The notes below the pieces were generated by a model. That model made no database searches, was not told the DNA's origin, and saw only the letters and a program-made list of their open reading frames with translations. From positions 682,001 to 746,000 of the forward strand of contig OZ244979.1 of assembly GCA_965223095.1 (NCBI GenBank): a DNA stretch of 64,000 nt, written 5' to 3'. A program made the translations under genes and the position numbers. The stretch's first letter is position 1. Every line of letters starts with the position of its first letter. This document shows positions 55,701 through 63,784 of this stretch, piece after piece. Source of the stretch: J054 sp965223095 (GTDB lineage Bacteria > Pseudomonadota > Gammaproteobacteria > Steroidobacterales > GCA-2729495).

Positions 55701-55859
55701 AGACCTTGCCGCCGTAATGATCGCCGCGGCGTTAAGCTGAATATCTTCGGCCGTAGAATGATCATAAGGCGGACGGCTCAAAAGCTTTTGAATGAGTTCC
55801 GCTTCATCATGAAATTTTCGGGCGGCAATTGCCTGTTGCATATCCGTCATATCGCGCAT
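52755..55859 (-). CDS. putA: Bifunctional proline dehydrogenase / P5C dehydrogenase
   Basis: PutA oxidises proline to glutamate in two steps with channelling of the intermediate. The product is 1034 residues. The FAD-dependent proline dehydrogenase barrel covers about residues 100-460 (SIKLSALHPRYEP, LTIDAEEADRLSLSLEIF, VRLVKGAYWDAEIKHAQ, FATHNAHSLA). The aldehyde dehydrogenase domain follows (CISPWNFPLAIFIGQI, FTGGTSTAQAIN, LIAETGGQNAMI with the catalytic Glu near 789, and SAGQRCSALR with the catalytic Cys near 820). There is no N-terminal ribbon-helix-helix DNA-binding domain, so this PutA is not expected to repress its own operon. Confidence 0.97.
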   Translation of the reverse strand: MRDMTDMQQAIAARKFHDEAELIQKLLSRPPYDHSTAEDIQLNAAAIITAARSNTADKSLLDTFLGEYGLSNNEGVILMCLAESLLRIPDQLTAERLIADKMELGNWAAHAGQADSMLVNASTWALMLSGKLVAVDREFTDAPGNWLRRLTSRLGEPVIESAMRGAMRILGGEFVLGTTIDRAIDNADNDQLYSFDMLGEAAREANTAERYFQSYQNAIHAVGKQSGPNEHGRQSVSIKLSALHPRYEPTQRARVMTELLPKLKALCLDAAQRDIDLTIDAEEADRLSLSLEIFAKVAEDPDLDALRGLGLAVQAYGKRAVPILDWLVALARKTGRHIPVRLVKGAYWDAEIKHAQVLGLPGFPVFTRKPSTDLSFLVCARKILDHPDELHGKFATHNAHSLAAIVAMAKRNQNYEFQRLHGMGDSLYRAARAHYPSLPPVRTYAPVGMHRDLLAYLVRRLLENGANSSFANRFLDERMTPEELARDPVELVRQTSPAAHPKIRLPKDLFGSARRNSAGLDLADQQVVNALVSVVEASESQRFEIHNAAQAGDNARETINIVNPAKVDERLGRYCPSSRGDIDAAFAAASRAQPAWDAGGGGARAQVLEAFADQLELARERFIVYLCREAGKTYPDAIAEVREAVDFCRYYALQAREKFESPIHLPGPTGESNELSLHGRGVFVCISPWNFPLAIFIGQIVAALAAGNAVVAKPAEETPFIADQAMQLLYKCGLPENLCHLVLGAGEVGAGVVRHPLTAGVAFTGGTSTAQAINSALAARPGPITPLIAETGGQNAMIADSTALLEQVTDDVMQSAFLSAGQRCSALRVLFLQEEIADAAIAMIKGAMNELRVGDPARPETDVGPIISASALKTLRAHIAELKARGCPVHQSPLTAECANGHFLAPSLTEIDDIAQLKQEHFGPILHVIRFVGDNFESVLQEIAGTGFGLTFGIHSRIGSRVEKAFQTLPVGNIYANRNITGAVVGSQPFGGQRLSGTGPKAGGPNYLLRFATEKALTVNTVATGGNTELLGLE

Positions 55860-56378
55860 TCCACGCCTGACACTTACTGAAGAAAGTGCGAGAAGAGGGT
55901 AGACCCAAATTGTAAAGTGAATTTCTCAACAGCAGCTGAGTTTTTTCGCCAAGTAGGCAGAAAGCAGGGCAGTGCCTGCTCGAATCCGCGTTTTGGCTAG
56001 GCTGGCAGATGGGCCCGCCGGCGGCGATATTTCTTCTTTGGCGTGCTGCTGCTCTGCTGGGAAGCAGCGTAAAGGACCTCTTCAGGCAGCCGCCCAGCGA
56101 TTGCTGCGCGCTAATTACAACTCACGGTTCTGCGAAATTTAATCGCGTCCAAACATAAGCAGATATTCAAAGCTGGGCCATCCCATGGCACAAGCTCAGG
56201 TGGGTCGTAACAATAAATCAGAAATATGCCCCGTATCGAGGTTCGCGCGCGTATGCAACGAGTTCACCGAACTGCGGCTTCCACCGCAATTTTTGAGCGC
56301 GACCTAAAGATCGAGGCCATACTTCGCCAGCCTCGGTCATTTATTCCAAAACTACCCAGCACCCTCAGCTGGTGATAG
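55860..56378. other. Gap between putA and the bacterioferritin-like gene
   Basis: This stretch of 519 bases holds the putA promoter region on its left side. I see no convincing coding frame: a 50-codon plus-strand frame near 56227 has no ribosome-binding site or recognised family. No strong hairpin with a T-run was found. No repeat element end was seen here, unlike the gap on the other side of the ferritin gene. Confidence 0.6.
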
Positions 56379-56822
56379 TTAGTCACCCGGCATACGCAGC
56401 ATTTTTTGGACATCTCCAACATGCCGAGTTTCATCGGCCACCATGCGGCTCGCATATTCTTCTAGCATGACCGACTTATCCTTTACCAGATCGAGCAATT
56501 CCTCGTAGACCGTAATTGCCGTTTTTTCGTGCCGCAGCGATTCTTCCAGAATTTTACCAGTGTCATGTGTCACCGAATCGAGCAGTTCACCAATTTCCAA
56601 GGAGGGCTCACCACCCAGTTGGGTGATTAATTCTCCCGCTTCATGCGCGTGCAGCATCGATTCATCAGCTTGGCTGCGCAACCAGGAGACGATCGGAATT
56701 CGTCCAAACCCATGCACCATAAAAGAGTACTGGGTATAGCGTACTACCCCTGCCAGTTCCTGCTCGAGAATTTTGTTCAGCTGGGCGATTACCGCGCCTT
56801 CGTTAATAGACTGATCTGCCAT
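56379..56822 (-). CDS. Bacterioferritin-like di-iron protein
   Basis: The ATG at 56822 gives 147 residues (MADQSINEGA); a start at 56861 would run into the repeat element. The four-helix ferritin-like fold is marked by LNKILEQELAGVVRYTQYSF, DESMLHAHEAGELITQLGG, ESLRHEKTAITVYEELLDLV and ASRMVADETRHVGDVQKML. The Glu, His and Exx H metal ligands are present. The spacing is that of bacterioferritin-type proteins, which store or detoxify iron, although the heme-binding Met is not evident. It stands alone, on the opposite side of repeat element E from a hydrolase gene. Confidence 0.85.
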   Translation of the reverse strand: MADQSINEGAVIAQLNKILEQELAGVVRYTQYSFMVHGFGRIPIVSWLRSQADESMLHAHEAGELITQLGGEPSLEIGELLDSVTHDTGKILEESLRHEKTAITVYEELLDLVKDKSVMLEEYASRMVADETRHVGDVQKMLRMPGD

Positions 56823-56866
56823 GCTCTGATTCCCTGTTGTGATGATTGTTCTACCCGGCAATTATA

Positions 56867-57044
56867 GGGGTCGAACCGATTTTTCGGGGCATTATGCCGA
56901 GTTGTTTGGGTTGGCTCATTTGCCGTTAGCTGCTGACCCGGCGCGCAAACATAGCAGGAAAACAATGTCGCGGCTTTAGCGGCATCGCCTAGGCCTTGGC
57001 AACACCGAGATAACGCGCTATGCAGATAAATGCAGTTCGGCCCC
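56867..57044. repeat. Inverted-terminus element E, 178 bases
   Basis: The left end (56867 on) is GGGGTCGAACCGATTTTTCG and the right end, reverse-complemented, GGGGCCGAACTGCAT. Unlike elements A to D the arms are about 180 bases apart; the inside has small hairpins, such as GGCATTATGCC near 56888. The left end lies 45 bases from the ferritin ATG. The right end shares one base with the hydrolase stop codon (TAG, 57044-57046), repeating the pattern seen in B, C and D. Confidence 0.72.
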
Positions 57045-58006
57045 TATTTGTCAGGCAACTGACCATCTAAGAATTCAACCACAACCTGGGCCAGAGTTGT
57101 TTGAACCGACTCACGATCGATGTCGGCATCGCGGCCGCATAAGTCGAACTCGTCAATGAAGTAGTCGGCTACCCTGCCAGCGAGTCCGCAGCTGAGAAAT
57201 ACGAAATGGCCGCCTCGCGGAATCATGAGTAACTGAGCGTCGGGTATGCTGTGACCATAATGACGAGCATGATGTTCGGGAGTGACCAACTCGTCGTCTT
57301 CGGCGGCCATAACTAGAACTGGAACACTGATGCGAGCCAGGCCTTGTTTGCTCATCCCGGGGCCCAGGGCCGGCGCCAAGGCGATAACCGCTGATATGCG
57401 CTTATCTTGAAAATTGAGTCCGGCATTCGAAAAGTCCACGTTGACATCCTCTGCCAAATCACAATCCGGCCCTCTTTGATCACTCAGGCAATACTCGTAC
57501 ATCAGCTGTGGATCGTAAATACCACCGGCTAGAGAGATGGCCGTGTGCCCACCCGATGAAAACCCGACGACTGCAATTCGGCTTGGGTCGATTGACGAGT
57601 GCCACCGCGGACTTGCCAATATATGCGTGATCAGTGAACTAACATCCGGTGGCCGGTCCCAGACTCGCAGAACACCTTCAGGTGATTGGTCCCTTCTAGT
57701 ATCTGCCGGGTGGTTGAGAGCGGCTACCGCATAACCGGCTGCAACGAGCTTTTCGACTAGCCAACGATGATCACTATAGTGGCCCTTGGCACCATGGCTG
57801 ATCAATATTAACGGTGCATTCTGCCGCGTCTTCGGCAACCAGATCTTGAAGTCGATCTTTCGATCTCTTTCAGCATCAACAAGGGTCGAGACGTTTGCGT
57901 CACAACCAATAGACGCTGCCATGAGAACTAGTATCAAGAACGGTAAAGCATTGCGAGTAAGCAGTTGCATAGCCGACGCAAGCAAGGTGAGGTTTCTGTC
58001 GTTCAT
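57044..58006 (-). CDS. Secreted alpha/beta-hydrolase lipoprotein
   Basis: The 320-residue product has a lipoprotein-type signal (RNALPFLILVLMAASIGC; a later start at the second Met gives the more usual length). The alpha/beta-hydrolase core shows LILISHGAKG (oxyanion), the nucleophile elbow GFSSGGHT, Asp in VMAAEDDELV and the final His in PRGGHFVFL. The dienelactone-hydrolase/chlorophyllase-like group is closest by eye. Its ATG overlaps the stop of the AraC gene as ATGA, so the two form one unit. The stop codon is in repeat element E. Confidence 0.9.
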   Translation of the reverse strand: MNDRNLTLLASAMQLLTRNALPFLILVLMAASIGCDANVSTLVDAERDRKIDFKIWLPKTRQNAPLILISHGAKGHYSDHRWLVEKLVAAGYAVAALNHPADTRRDQSPEGVLRVWDRPPDVSSLITHILASPRWHSSIDPSRIAVVGFSSGGHTAISLAGGIYDPQLMYEYCLSDQRGPDCDLAEDVNVDFSNAGLNFQDKRISAVIALAPALGPGMSKQGLARISVPVLVMAAEDDELVTPEHHARHYGHSIPDAQLLMIPRGGHFVFLSCGLAGRVADYFIDEFDLCGRDADIDRESVQTTLAQVVVEFLDGQLPDK

Positions 58007-58845
58007 TCAATGGGTATCCAGATTTCCAATCCGCCGTCACCGGTACGCGGATTAAATGAGCTGGAGTAGCGTTCGAAAAACGGTGCATTGAGGGCTCGTC
58101 GCCCGAGGGTTGGCAAACCATGTGACCAAATGGCCGCGTGTGTTGCTCTAACCTGAGAGATATGCGCGCTGTGTGAAAATACAGCGTAGCTCCGCGGCGG
58201 TATGCGCAATTGCGTTAAGTCATCGCTAATTGATTCAAGGTCAGAGACCTGAACTGCGCACAAGTAGGAGTAGTTGCTGCCATCGTCGGTATGGCTGTAT
58301 ACCCCAAAGGTCTCGGTACCGTGAATCACCCCGGTTTCATCGGCAAGTTGCTGGAGTTTCGGCGCAAACTCTTGCCACTGCCCAGGTATTTCCGCATTTT
58401 CTGCGGCGGAATATTCTTTCGACAAACCCGCAAGACAGAGTGCATCACTCCGCACGACTTCCGGCTCAGACAAATTCTCGGCAAGCCGCAAGCCCGTTTT
58501 TTGCGCCCTTAACAGGCTTAGATTGTCCACATCACCCTGACGCCGAACGGACTCCGGCGTAACGCCAAACAATTCCTTAAACGCACGCGAAAACGCCTCG
58601 TGAGAGCTATAACCCAAGGACAAGGCCAAATCCAAAATGTCGGTTTTCCCCGCGGCAAGGGCCCGAGCGGCCTGGGATAGACGCCTATAGCGAAGATATC
58701 GCGTCAGCGGCAGGCCGGTTACCTCGGCAAAAGCGCGGCTCAAATAAAAGCGCGAGACGCCCGCAACCCGCGCCACCTCATCCAGAGACACTGCCTGTTC
58801 GTAATGGCTTTCGATGTACCAGATCGCTTTTTCTACCGGGCCCAT
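58003..58845 (-). CDS. AraC-family regulator with GyrI-like effector domain
   Basis: The 280-residue product has two domains. The DNA-binding domain is at the N-terminus (VSLDEVARVAGVSRFYLSRAF and DLALSLGYSSHEAFSRAFKELFGVTPESVRR), the two helix-turn-helix motifs of the AraC family. The C-terminal GyrI-like/effector-binding domain begins near residue 130 and ends DGGLEIWIPIE, the layout of Rob and SoxS-linked regulators. It probably controls the hydrolase with which it overlaps. A small ligand is likely but unknown. Confidence 0.92.
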   Translation of the reverse strand: MGPVEKAIWYIESHYEQAVSLDEVARVAGVSRFYLSRAFAEVTGLPLTRYLRYRRLSQAARALAAGKTDILDLALSLGYSSHEAFSRAFKELFGVTPESVRRQGDVDNLSLLRAQKTGLRLAENLSEPEVVRSDALCLAGLSKEYSAAENAEIPGQWQEFAPKLQQLADETGVIHGTETFGVYSHTDDGSNYSYLCAVQVSDLESISDDLTQLRIPPRSYAVFSHSAHISQVRATHAAIWSHGLPTLGRRALNAPFFERYSSSFNPRTGDGGLEIWIPIE

Positions 58846-59470
58846 TGAGTTTCAACCAACTCGATCTTGGTCACCAGGATACTTGGGATTGAGACTGTCT
58901 ATTTGATCGATTTTGCTGTGGTGCCAGTAACAGCCAACTAAGGCCTTGGCCAAGGCATGCGTCCCAGTAGATTTTTCCCTGCCCCAGCGAATCGATGTAG
59001 AGCAGGAAAGTCCCGGTCGCTTACAAGCAACTTGCGAAATTCGAAACGTTCGGACCCGCTGAGGACGTTATCGAATTGCGTACGGACGAGCCAGTAAACG
59101 CCGCCAAACTGCAGGAGCTTAAAATGAGTCTTTGGGCTGAATAAGCTCAGCCAAGAAAATTTTCTCACTGCTACCGTGCCAATCATGAGCGTGAATTTTG
59201 CGCAAGCCTTAGTCGACTCAAGAATCACGCTAACTAATCGAAGCTATCGCCGCTTAACATTGGCCCAGAAATTTTTACCTGGAATTTTATTATCAATTCT
59301 ATCATCTGCAGCAATCTGAACTGAGAAATTGCGGAGTTCTTTCAGAATGGCTGGCCAATATTATGGCTCGATCGCTTTAGTGGACTGCGCCCTCTCATTT
59401 GCGATCGCATGCGATGCCAAACTCGCCGAGCATTTCACCGCAATCGGCATCGATCCTCGCTTGATTGCAA
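58846..59470. other. Gap between the AraC gene and the membrane-fusion gene
   Basis: This is 625 bases without a convincing gene. A 96-codon minus-strand frame (58938-59228) has no family features or good start. On the plus strand, 59007-59144 encodes, without a start codon, AYKQLAKFETFGPAEDVIEL, which resembles the N-terminus of quinone-reductase-like enzymes; it may be a short remnant. Promoters for the divergent AraC gene must lie near 58846. Confidence 0.5.
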
Positions 59471-60682
59471 CTAACCCCGTGTTGCGATTCGCACGCCATT
59501 ATCGACCCGATCACCCGGATGCAGCACGATCCGATCACCGACTGCGATACCATCGAGAATCTCGGCCTCCAGTCCATTGCGGCGACCGATCTTGAGCAAA
59601 CGCTTTTCGGCGCGCCCGTTCGACTCGACAAATACTGCCCACTGCTGACCGTCACGAAACATCGCAGTCAACGGCAGTTTGATCACATCAACGCCTTCCC
59701 ACAGGACAATCCGAATATCAACCTGATAACCGTGACCCAAGCGCGCCCAAGTCTCACGTGGACTGACCAGATCCACAATGACGTTGACACGCTGTTCTTC
59801 AATCCCCAAGGCAGAAATCTTGGTAAAGCCAAACGGCTCAACCCGGCGAACGCGCCCCGCAACAGCTTCGCTCCCGCCCCAACCTTCAATAATCACGCGT
59901 TGCCCAGGCGTTACTTTCACGGCGTCGACAGACAAAAGATCAACGACGATTTCCAAGTCACGCGCATCACCAATCTCAATCAGCGGCTGGCCGGCGATAA
60001 CCACGCCTTCGTTCTCATTAATTACGCGCAGAATTACGCCATCAATCGGTGCTGTGATCGGCACGCATTCACAGTCCTGCCGTGTTGGGCGATCCTGCTC
60101 CGCGGGTGATAAAAGCTCTGCTCGAGCGCGCTCCAATTCGAAATTGCGGACTTGCAAACCGGCGAGTTTCGTCGCATAGGCGGCTTTGGTCGTCTTGTGC
60201 TTGCGCTCGGCCTCATCCAAAGCCTGTCGCGAAATGGTGTTATCAATGATCAGTTCGCGCGCCCGGTCCAATTCAGCGCGGGCAAATTCCAACTCGGCGT
60301 TGGCTTGATCAACTTCCGCCTGCGCCAGAATTCTTGCCGATTCTGCCGCCCGTACCGCGGCTTGTGCTTGTGCCTCACTGCGCAAATCAAGAAATGTCGG
60401 ATCAACCGGTTCGATTTCGGCAACCACTGTTTCGCCCGCGATGACCTCGTCGCCAGCTTCCGACTCAATCCGTAGCATCCGTCCCGCCACCGGGGCTGAC
60501 AACATGAATACGTCGCGGACTCGCGTCTCGCCTTCATCATCAACGGTCACTAGTAAATTACCGCGACTGACCGACAACAAATCGACCGGCACACTTTGCG
60601 GCCGAAATGCAGCGATCAAACCAAGTATGACCGCACCACCAAGAATCGCCCACAGCAATAGCCGGCGTTGACTAGCTTTCAT
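59471..60682 (-). CDS. HlyD/MacA-type membrane-fusion protein of an ABC system
   Basis: The 403-residue product has an N-terminal membrane anchor (LLLWAILGGAVILGLIAAF), a biotinyl-lipoyl hybrid motif (VAGRMLRIESEAGDEVIAGE) and a coiled-coil hairpin at about residues 100-190. The second lipoyl half (APIDGVILRVINENEGVVIAG) and a beta-barrel follow. Such proteins link an inner-membrane ABC transporter to the outer membrane. It is the last gene of a three-gene operon (ATPase, permease, fusion protein), with six-base gaps. Confidence 0.93.
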   Translation of the reverse strand: MKASQRRLLLWAILGGAVILGLIAAFRPQSVPVDLLSVSRGNLLVTVDDEGETRVRDVFMLSAPVAGRMLRIESEAGDEVIAGETVVAEIEPVDPTFLDLRSEAQAQAAVRAAESARILAQAEVDQANAELEFARAELDRARELIIDNTISRQALDEAERKHKTTKAAYATKLAGLQVRNFELERARAELLSPAEQDRPTRQDCECVPITAPIDGVILRVINENEGVVIAGQPLIEIGDARDLEIVVDLLSVDAVKVTPGQRVIIEGWGGSEAVAGRVRRVEPFGFTKISALGIEEQRVNVIVDLVSPRETWARLGHGYQVDIRIVLWEGVDVIKLPLTAMFRDGQQWAVFVESNGRAEKRLLKIGRRNGLEAEILDGIAVGDRIVLHPGDRVDNGVRIATRG

Positions 60683-60688
60683 TCCAAA

Positions 60689-63055
60689 TTACTCTCGGGT
60701 TTTCAACACGGCAATCAAATCAAGCTCATCCAAGCGCCGGCGAATAAACGCCGCGGATACAGCGGTCAACGCCAAAGCTAAAAGCATCGCTATACCATAG
60801 GTTGAAGATTCGATCACCAGAGGCACACGAAATAGCTCGGTCTCAAATCCAGCGGTCATCACAGCGGCAAGCCCGAGACCGACAAGGCAACCGACCGGCA
60901 ATGCGAGTATGACTAAAAATGTTACCTCGGACAGCAAAATATAGGCGATCTCCAATCGGGTCAGGCCCAAGACGCGCAGTGTCGCCAAATCTCTACCACG
61001 CTCCGACAAAGAAATACGTGCGCTGTTGTAAATAACACCAAAACCAAGCGCAAAGGCGAAAACGGAAAAAAAGGAAACGAATATCAACAATGTCTCTGCC
61101 ATGGTTTCATAAAAGGTATCAATTGCGGCCTGCTTAACCATGACGGCGGAGACTTTAGGCATGCTCTTGAGCGCCTTGTAGAGCTCAGCTTCTTGCAGCG
61201 GATCGACAAGCAGATTCGCATACTCCAAACTCGGCCGGTCGAGCATGAGGCGATTTAAAGTATCGAAATGCATATAGGCCGGCATACCGATATAGGTTTC
61301 GTAAGTCTGCACCACGGGTACTGATACGCTTGGCCGGCGTCCTTCCAATACTTCAATGTCGACCATGTCGCCGATACCAACCGCAAGCTTCTCAGCAAGC
61401 TTGGTTGAGATCACCAAGCCGTCGGCGGGCACTTTAAGTACATGCCCGCTGACGTCGTAGACGAGTTGTAATCGGTCATCCGGCCGCACGCCCTGCACTG
61501 CGCCGCGATGCCGGCGTGGCCCGGCATACAAATCCGCGCTAAGGATGCGCGATGACTCAACCGACAACACGCCCGGTAGGCGCGCGAATTCGTGAATTGC
61601 GCTATCAGACTGCGGTTCGAGCAACCCGACCATCAGATCTTGACGCTGGCCTTCGACGAAATAGACACGCACCAAATGGTTAATCGAGTCAATCCATTGC
61701 ATCGACATGATCACAACGCCAACCGACAATGCGACAGCCAAAATCGTTAAGCCCGAACGAATCGGCGTCCGCACAAGATGCCGCATGACGATGCGGGTTG
61801 GCTGGTCCAAGAAATCAGTCAAGCGTGAGCCGCCGATGGTGGAGCGACGATAAATTGGGGGCGCTGGGGGACGCATTGCTTCGGCCGGCGGGAGTTTCGC
61901 CGCCCGCCGCGCGACACTGAGTGTACCGGCAATGGCGGCCGCTAAACTGATGCCGGCCGCGAGTAAAAACACGGCAATTTTCGGCTGATAGATCAGCAAT
62001 GGGAACCGATAAAAGTTGGTGTAAAGCTCGGTAGCAATACGTCCAAAAAATGCGCCCACCGCCCAACCGAGCACAATGCCAAATAGAGTCATGGCGGCAA
62101 CCAGCTTGCAATAGTGAATCATGACTTCCGCATCCGTGTAGCCAAATGCTTTCATCAGTCCAATTTCACTGCGTTCGGTCGACACTAGGCGACCTAATAC
62201 CATGTTGGCCAAGAATGCCGCGACGGCTAAAAAAATTGCCGGCATAATTTTGGCCATCGTCTCTATCTGCCTGATCTCGTTCATTAAGAACCAATTCGAG
62301 ATTTGATCTTCGCGTGCAATGGCACCCACTCCGCCGTAGCGCTCGAGCAAGGCATCTAGTCGCTGAATCACGGACTCTGGCGATACACCTCGCAACAGCG
62401 TCAGGGAGATATCGTTAAATGCGCCATCCAAATCGTAGGCCGCCGCCAATGCTTCACGGCCCATCCACAAAATGCCGAAACGTTGATCATCTGGCATCAA
62501 CGCCCCCGGCCCGATGGCATAAACATGCTCCGGCGACAAGGCGATACCGACCACTCGAAGTAGTCGCTTCTTTCCGTTCATCAGTGCCTGAAGCTCGTCA
62601 CCTGGTTGCAAGTCATGAGCCTCGGCGAAAGGCTCATTGAGAACCACTTCATCCGAATACCCAGACTGAACGAAGCGGCCGCTACGCAGCGCAAGTTTGT
62701 TCAAAAGCGGCTCGCCATTTTCCGGAATCGATAAGAGTTTTCCAATCACGGGCTCTTCGAACCCGTTGACATCCAATATGGCTAGCCGCGTAATCCGCGT
62801 TTGCACAGTTTGCACGCCTGGTATTTGCCCGATCCTTTCTACCAGACGTTCCGGCGCTCGTTTCACTGTGCCGAAAACCTCGGCAAAGTTATAACGGTCA
62901 TAGTAGGCATTAGCGGTGATCTGCAAAGAATCCAGGACCGACAAAGACATCACCAATACGCCAACGCCCGAGGCCACGACCAAGCCGATCGCCACAACCT
63001 GCCCGCGCATCTTGTTCAGATCACGAAACAATTTGCGATTAATGGCCCGGAGCAT
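60689..63055 (-). CDS. FtsX/MacB-type ABC permease with two FtsX domains
   Basis: The 788-residue product has an N-terminal membrane span (GQVVAIGLVVASGVGVLVMS) followed by a periplasmic domain. One FtsX domain lies at about residues 265-385 (MAKIMPAIFLAVAAFLANMVLG, LMKAFGYTDAEVMIHYCKLVA). A second membrane-anchored periplasmic domain and a second FtsX domain at about 660-785 (LLIFVSFFSVFAFALGFGVIYN, LRVLGLTRLEIAYILLSEV) follow. This duplicated layout recalls YbbP and DevC-type permeases. Such systems export lipoproteins, lipids or drugs by a mechanotransmission mode; the substrate is unknown. It starts six bases after the ATPase stop. Confidence 0.92.
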   Translation of the reverse strand: MLRAINRKLFRDLNKMRGQVVAIGLVVASGVGVLVMSLSVLDSLQITANAYYDRYNFAEVFGTVKRAPERLVERIGQIPGVQTVQTRITRLAILDVNGFEEPVIGKLLSIPENGEPLLNKLALRSGRFVQSGYSDEVVLNEPFAEAHDLQPGDELQALMNGKKRLLRVVGIALSPEHVYAIGPGALMPDDQRFGILWMGREALAAAYDLDGAFNDISLTLLRGVSPESVIQRLDALLERYGGVGAIAREDQISNWFLMNEIRQIETMAKIMPAIFLAVAAFLANMVLGRLVSTERSEIGLMKAFGYTDAEVMIHYCKLVAAMTLFGIVLGWAVGAFFGRIATELYTNFYRFPLLIYQPKIAVFLLAAGISLAAAIAGTLSVARRAAKLPPAEAMRPPAPPIYRRSTIGGSRLTDFLDQPTRIVMRHLVRTPIRSGLTILAVALSVGVVIMSMQWIDSINHLVRVYFVEGQRQDLMVGLLEPQSDSAIHEFARLPGVLSVESSRILSADLYAGPRRHRGAVQGVRPDDRLQLVYDVSGHVLKVPADGLVISTKLAEKLAVGIGDMVDIEVLEGRRPSVSVPVVQTYETYIGMPAYMHFDTLNRLMLDRPSLEYANLLVDPLQEAELYKALKSMPKVSAVMVKQAAIDTFYETMAETLLIFVSFFSVFAFALGFGVIYNSARISLSERGRDLATLRVLGLTRLEIAYILLSEVTFLVILALPVGCLVGLGLAAVMTAGFETELFRVPLVIESSTYGIAMLLALALTAVSAAFIRRRLDELDLIAVLKTRE

Positions 63056-63061
63056 CAGCCG

Positions 63062-63784
63062 CTACCAACTTAGGTCCCGCGGATCGACGCGCCGCTCATT
63101 GCTAAACACCTCGGCAATTTGACCATCCGCCATCCGAATAACCCGGTCTGCCATCTCAGCGATCACTGCGTTGTGGGTAATAACCGCTGTGGTCGTACCG
63201 AGATCGCGGTTCACTGCCTCCAAGGCTTCCAAGACGACTATTCCGGTACGACTGTCCAAAGCGCCGGTGGGCTCATCGCAAAGCAATACGTCTGGTTGCT
63301 TCGCAATAGCACGGGCAATGGCAACCCGCTGTTGCTCGCCGCCAGAGAGCTGCGCCGGAAAATGATCTAAGCGATCCTCCAGCCCAACCAACCCGAGCGC
63401 AGCGACGGGGTCCATCGGATGCTCGGCAATTTCCGTGACCAATGAAACGTTTTCACGCGCCGTGAGACTTGGAACTAGATTATAGAATTGAAAAACAAAT
63501 CCAACATGAGCACGCCGAAACCGCGTGAGCTCGCCAACAGTCGCCCGCGTTAGATCATGATCTCGAAAATTCAGGCTGCCGGCGGTTGGAACATCTAAGC
63601 CGCCGACAATGTTCAGTAAAGTCGACTTGCCGCTGCCAGATGCACCCAGCAGAACCATAAATTCGCCCGCGTAGAGGTCAATGTCAACGCCACGCAAGGC
63701 AAGCACTTCTACGTCGCCCGTATGATAAACCTTGGTTATGCCTCGCGCGCTCAGCGCAATGTCGGCAACAGTGCTGTGCATCAA
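63062..63784 (-). CDS. LolD/MacB-type ABC ATP-binding protein
   Basis: The 240-residue product has the Walker A VLLGASGSGKSTLLNIVGGL, the Q-loop region VGFVFQFYNLVPSLTARENV, the ABC signature LSGGEQQRVAIARAI, and Walker B VLLCDEPTGALD with the H-loop VITHNA. The short linker and GLDVPTAG insertion are those of the LolD/MacB/YbbA group. It powers the permease and fusion protein encoded downstream. It is the first gene of the operon, and its promoter must lie in 63785-64000, where I see no clear boxes. Confidence 0.94.
   Translation of the reverse strand: MMHSTVADIALSARGITKVYHTGDVEVLALRGVDIDLYAGEFMVLLGASGSGKSTLLNIVGGLDVPTAGSLNFRDHDLTRATVGELTRFRRAHVGFVFQFYNLVPSLTARENVSLVTEIAEHPMDPVAALGLVGLEDRLDHFPAQLSGGEQQRVAIARAIAKQPDVLLCDEPTGALDSRTGIVVLEALEAVNRDLGTTTAVITHNAVIAEMADRVIRMADGQIAEVFSNERRVDPRDLSW

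Noticed and set aside
56227..56379. 50-codon plus-strand ORF before the ferritin-like gene
   Set aside because: It has no ribosome-binding site or family resemblance, and such frames are common by chance at this length.
58938..59228. 96-codon minus-strand ORF between the AraC and membrane-fusion genes
   Set aside because: It has no recognised family, no clear ribosome-binding site and an unusual composition. The opposite strand shows a more protein-like fragment over part of it.
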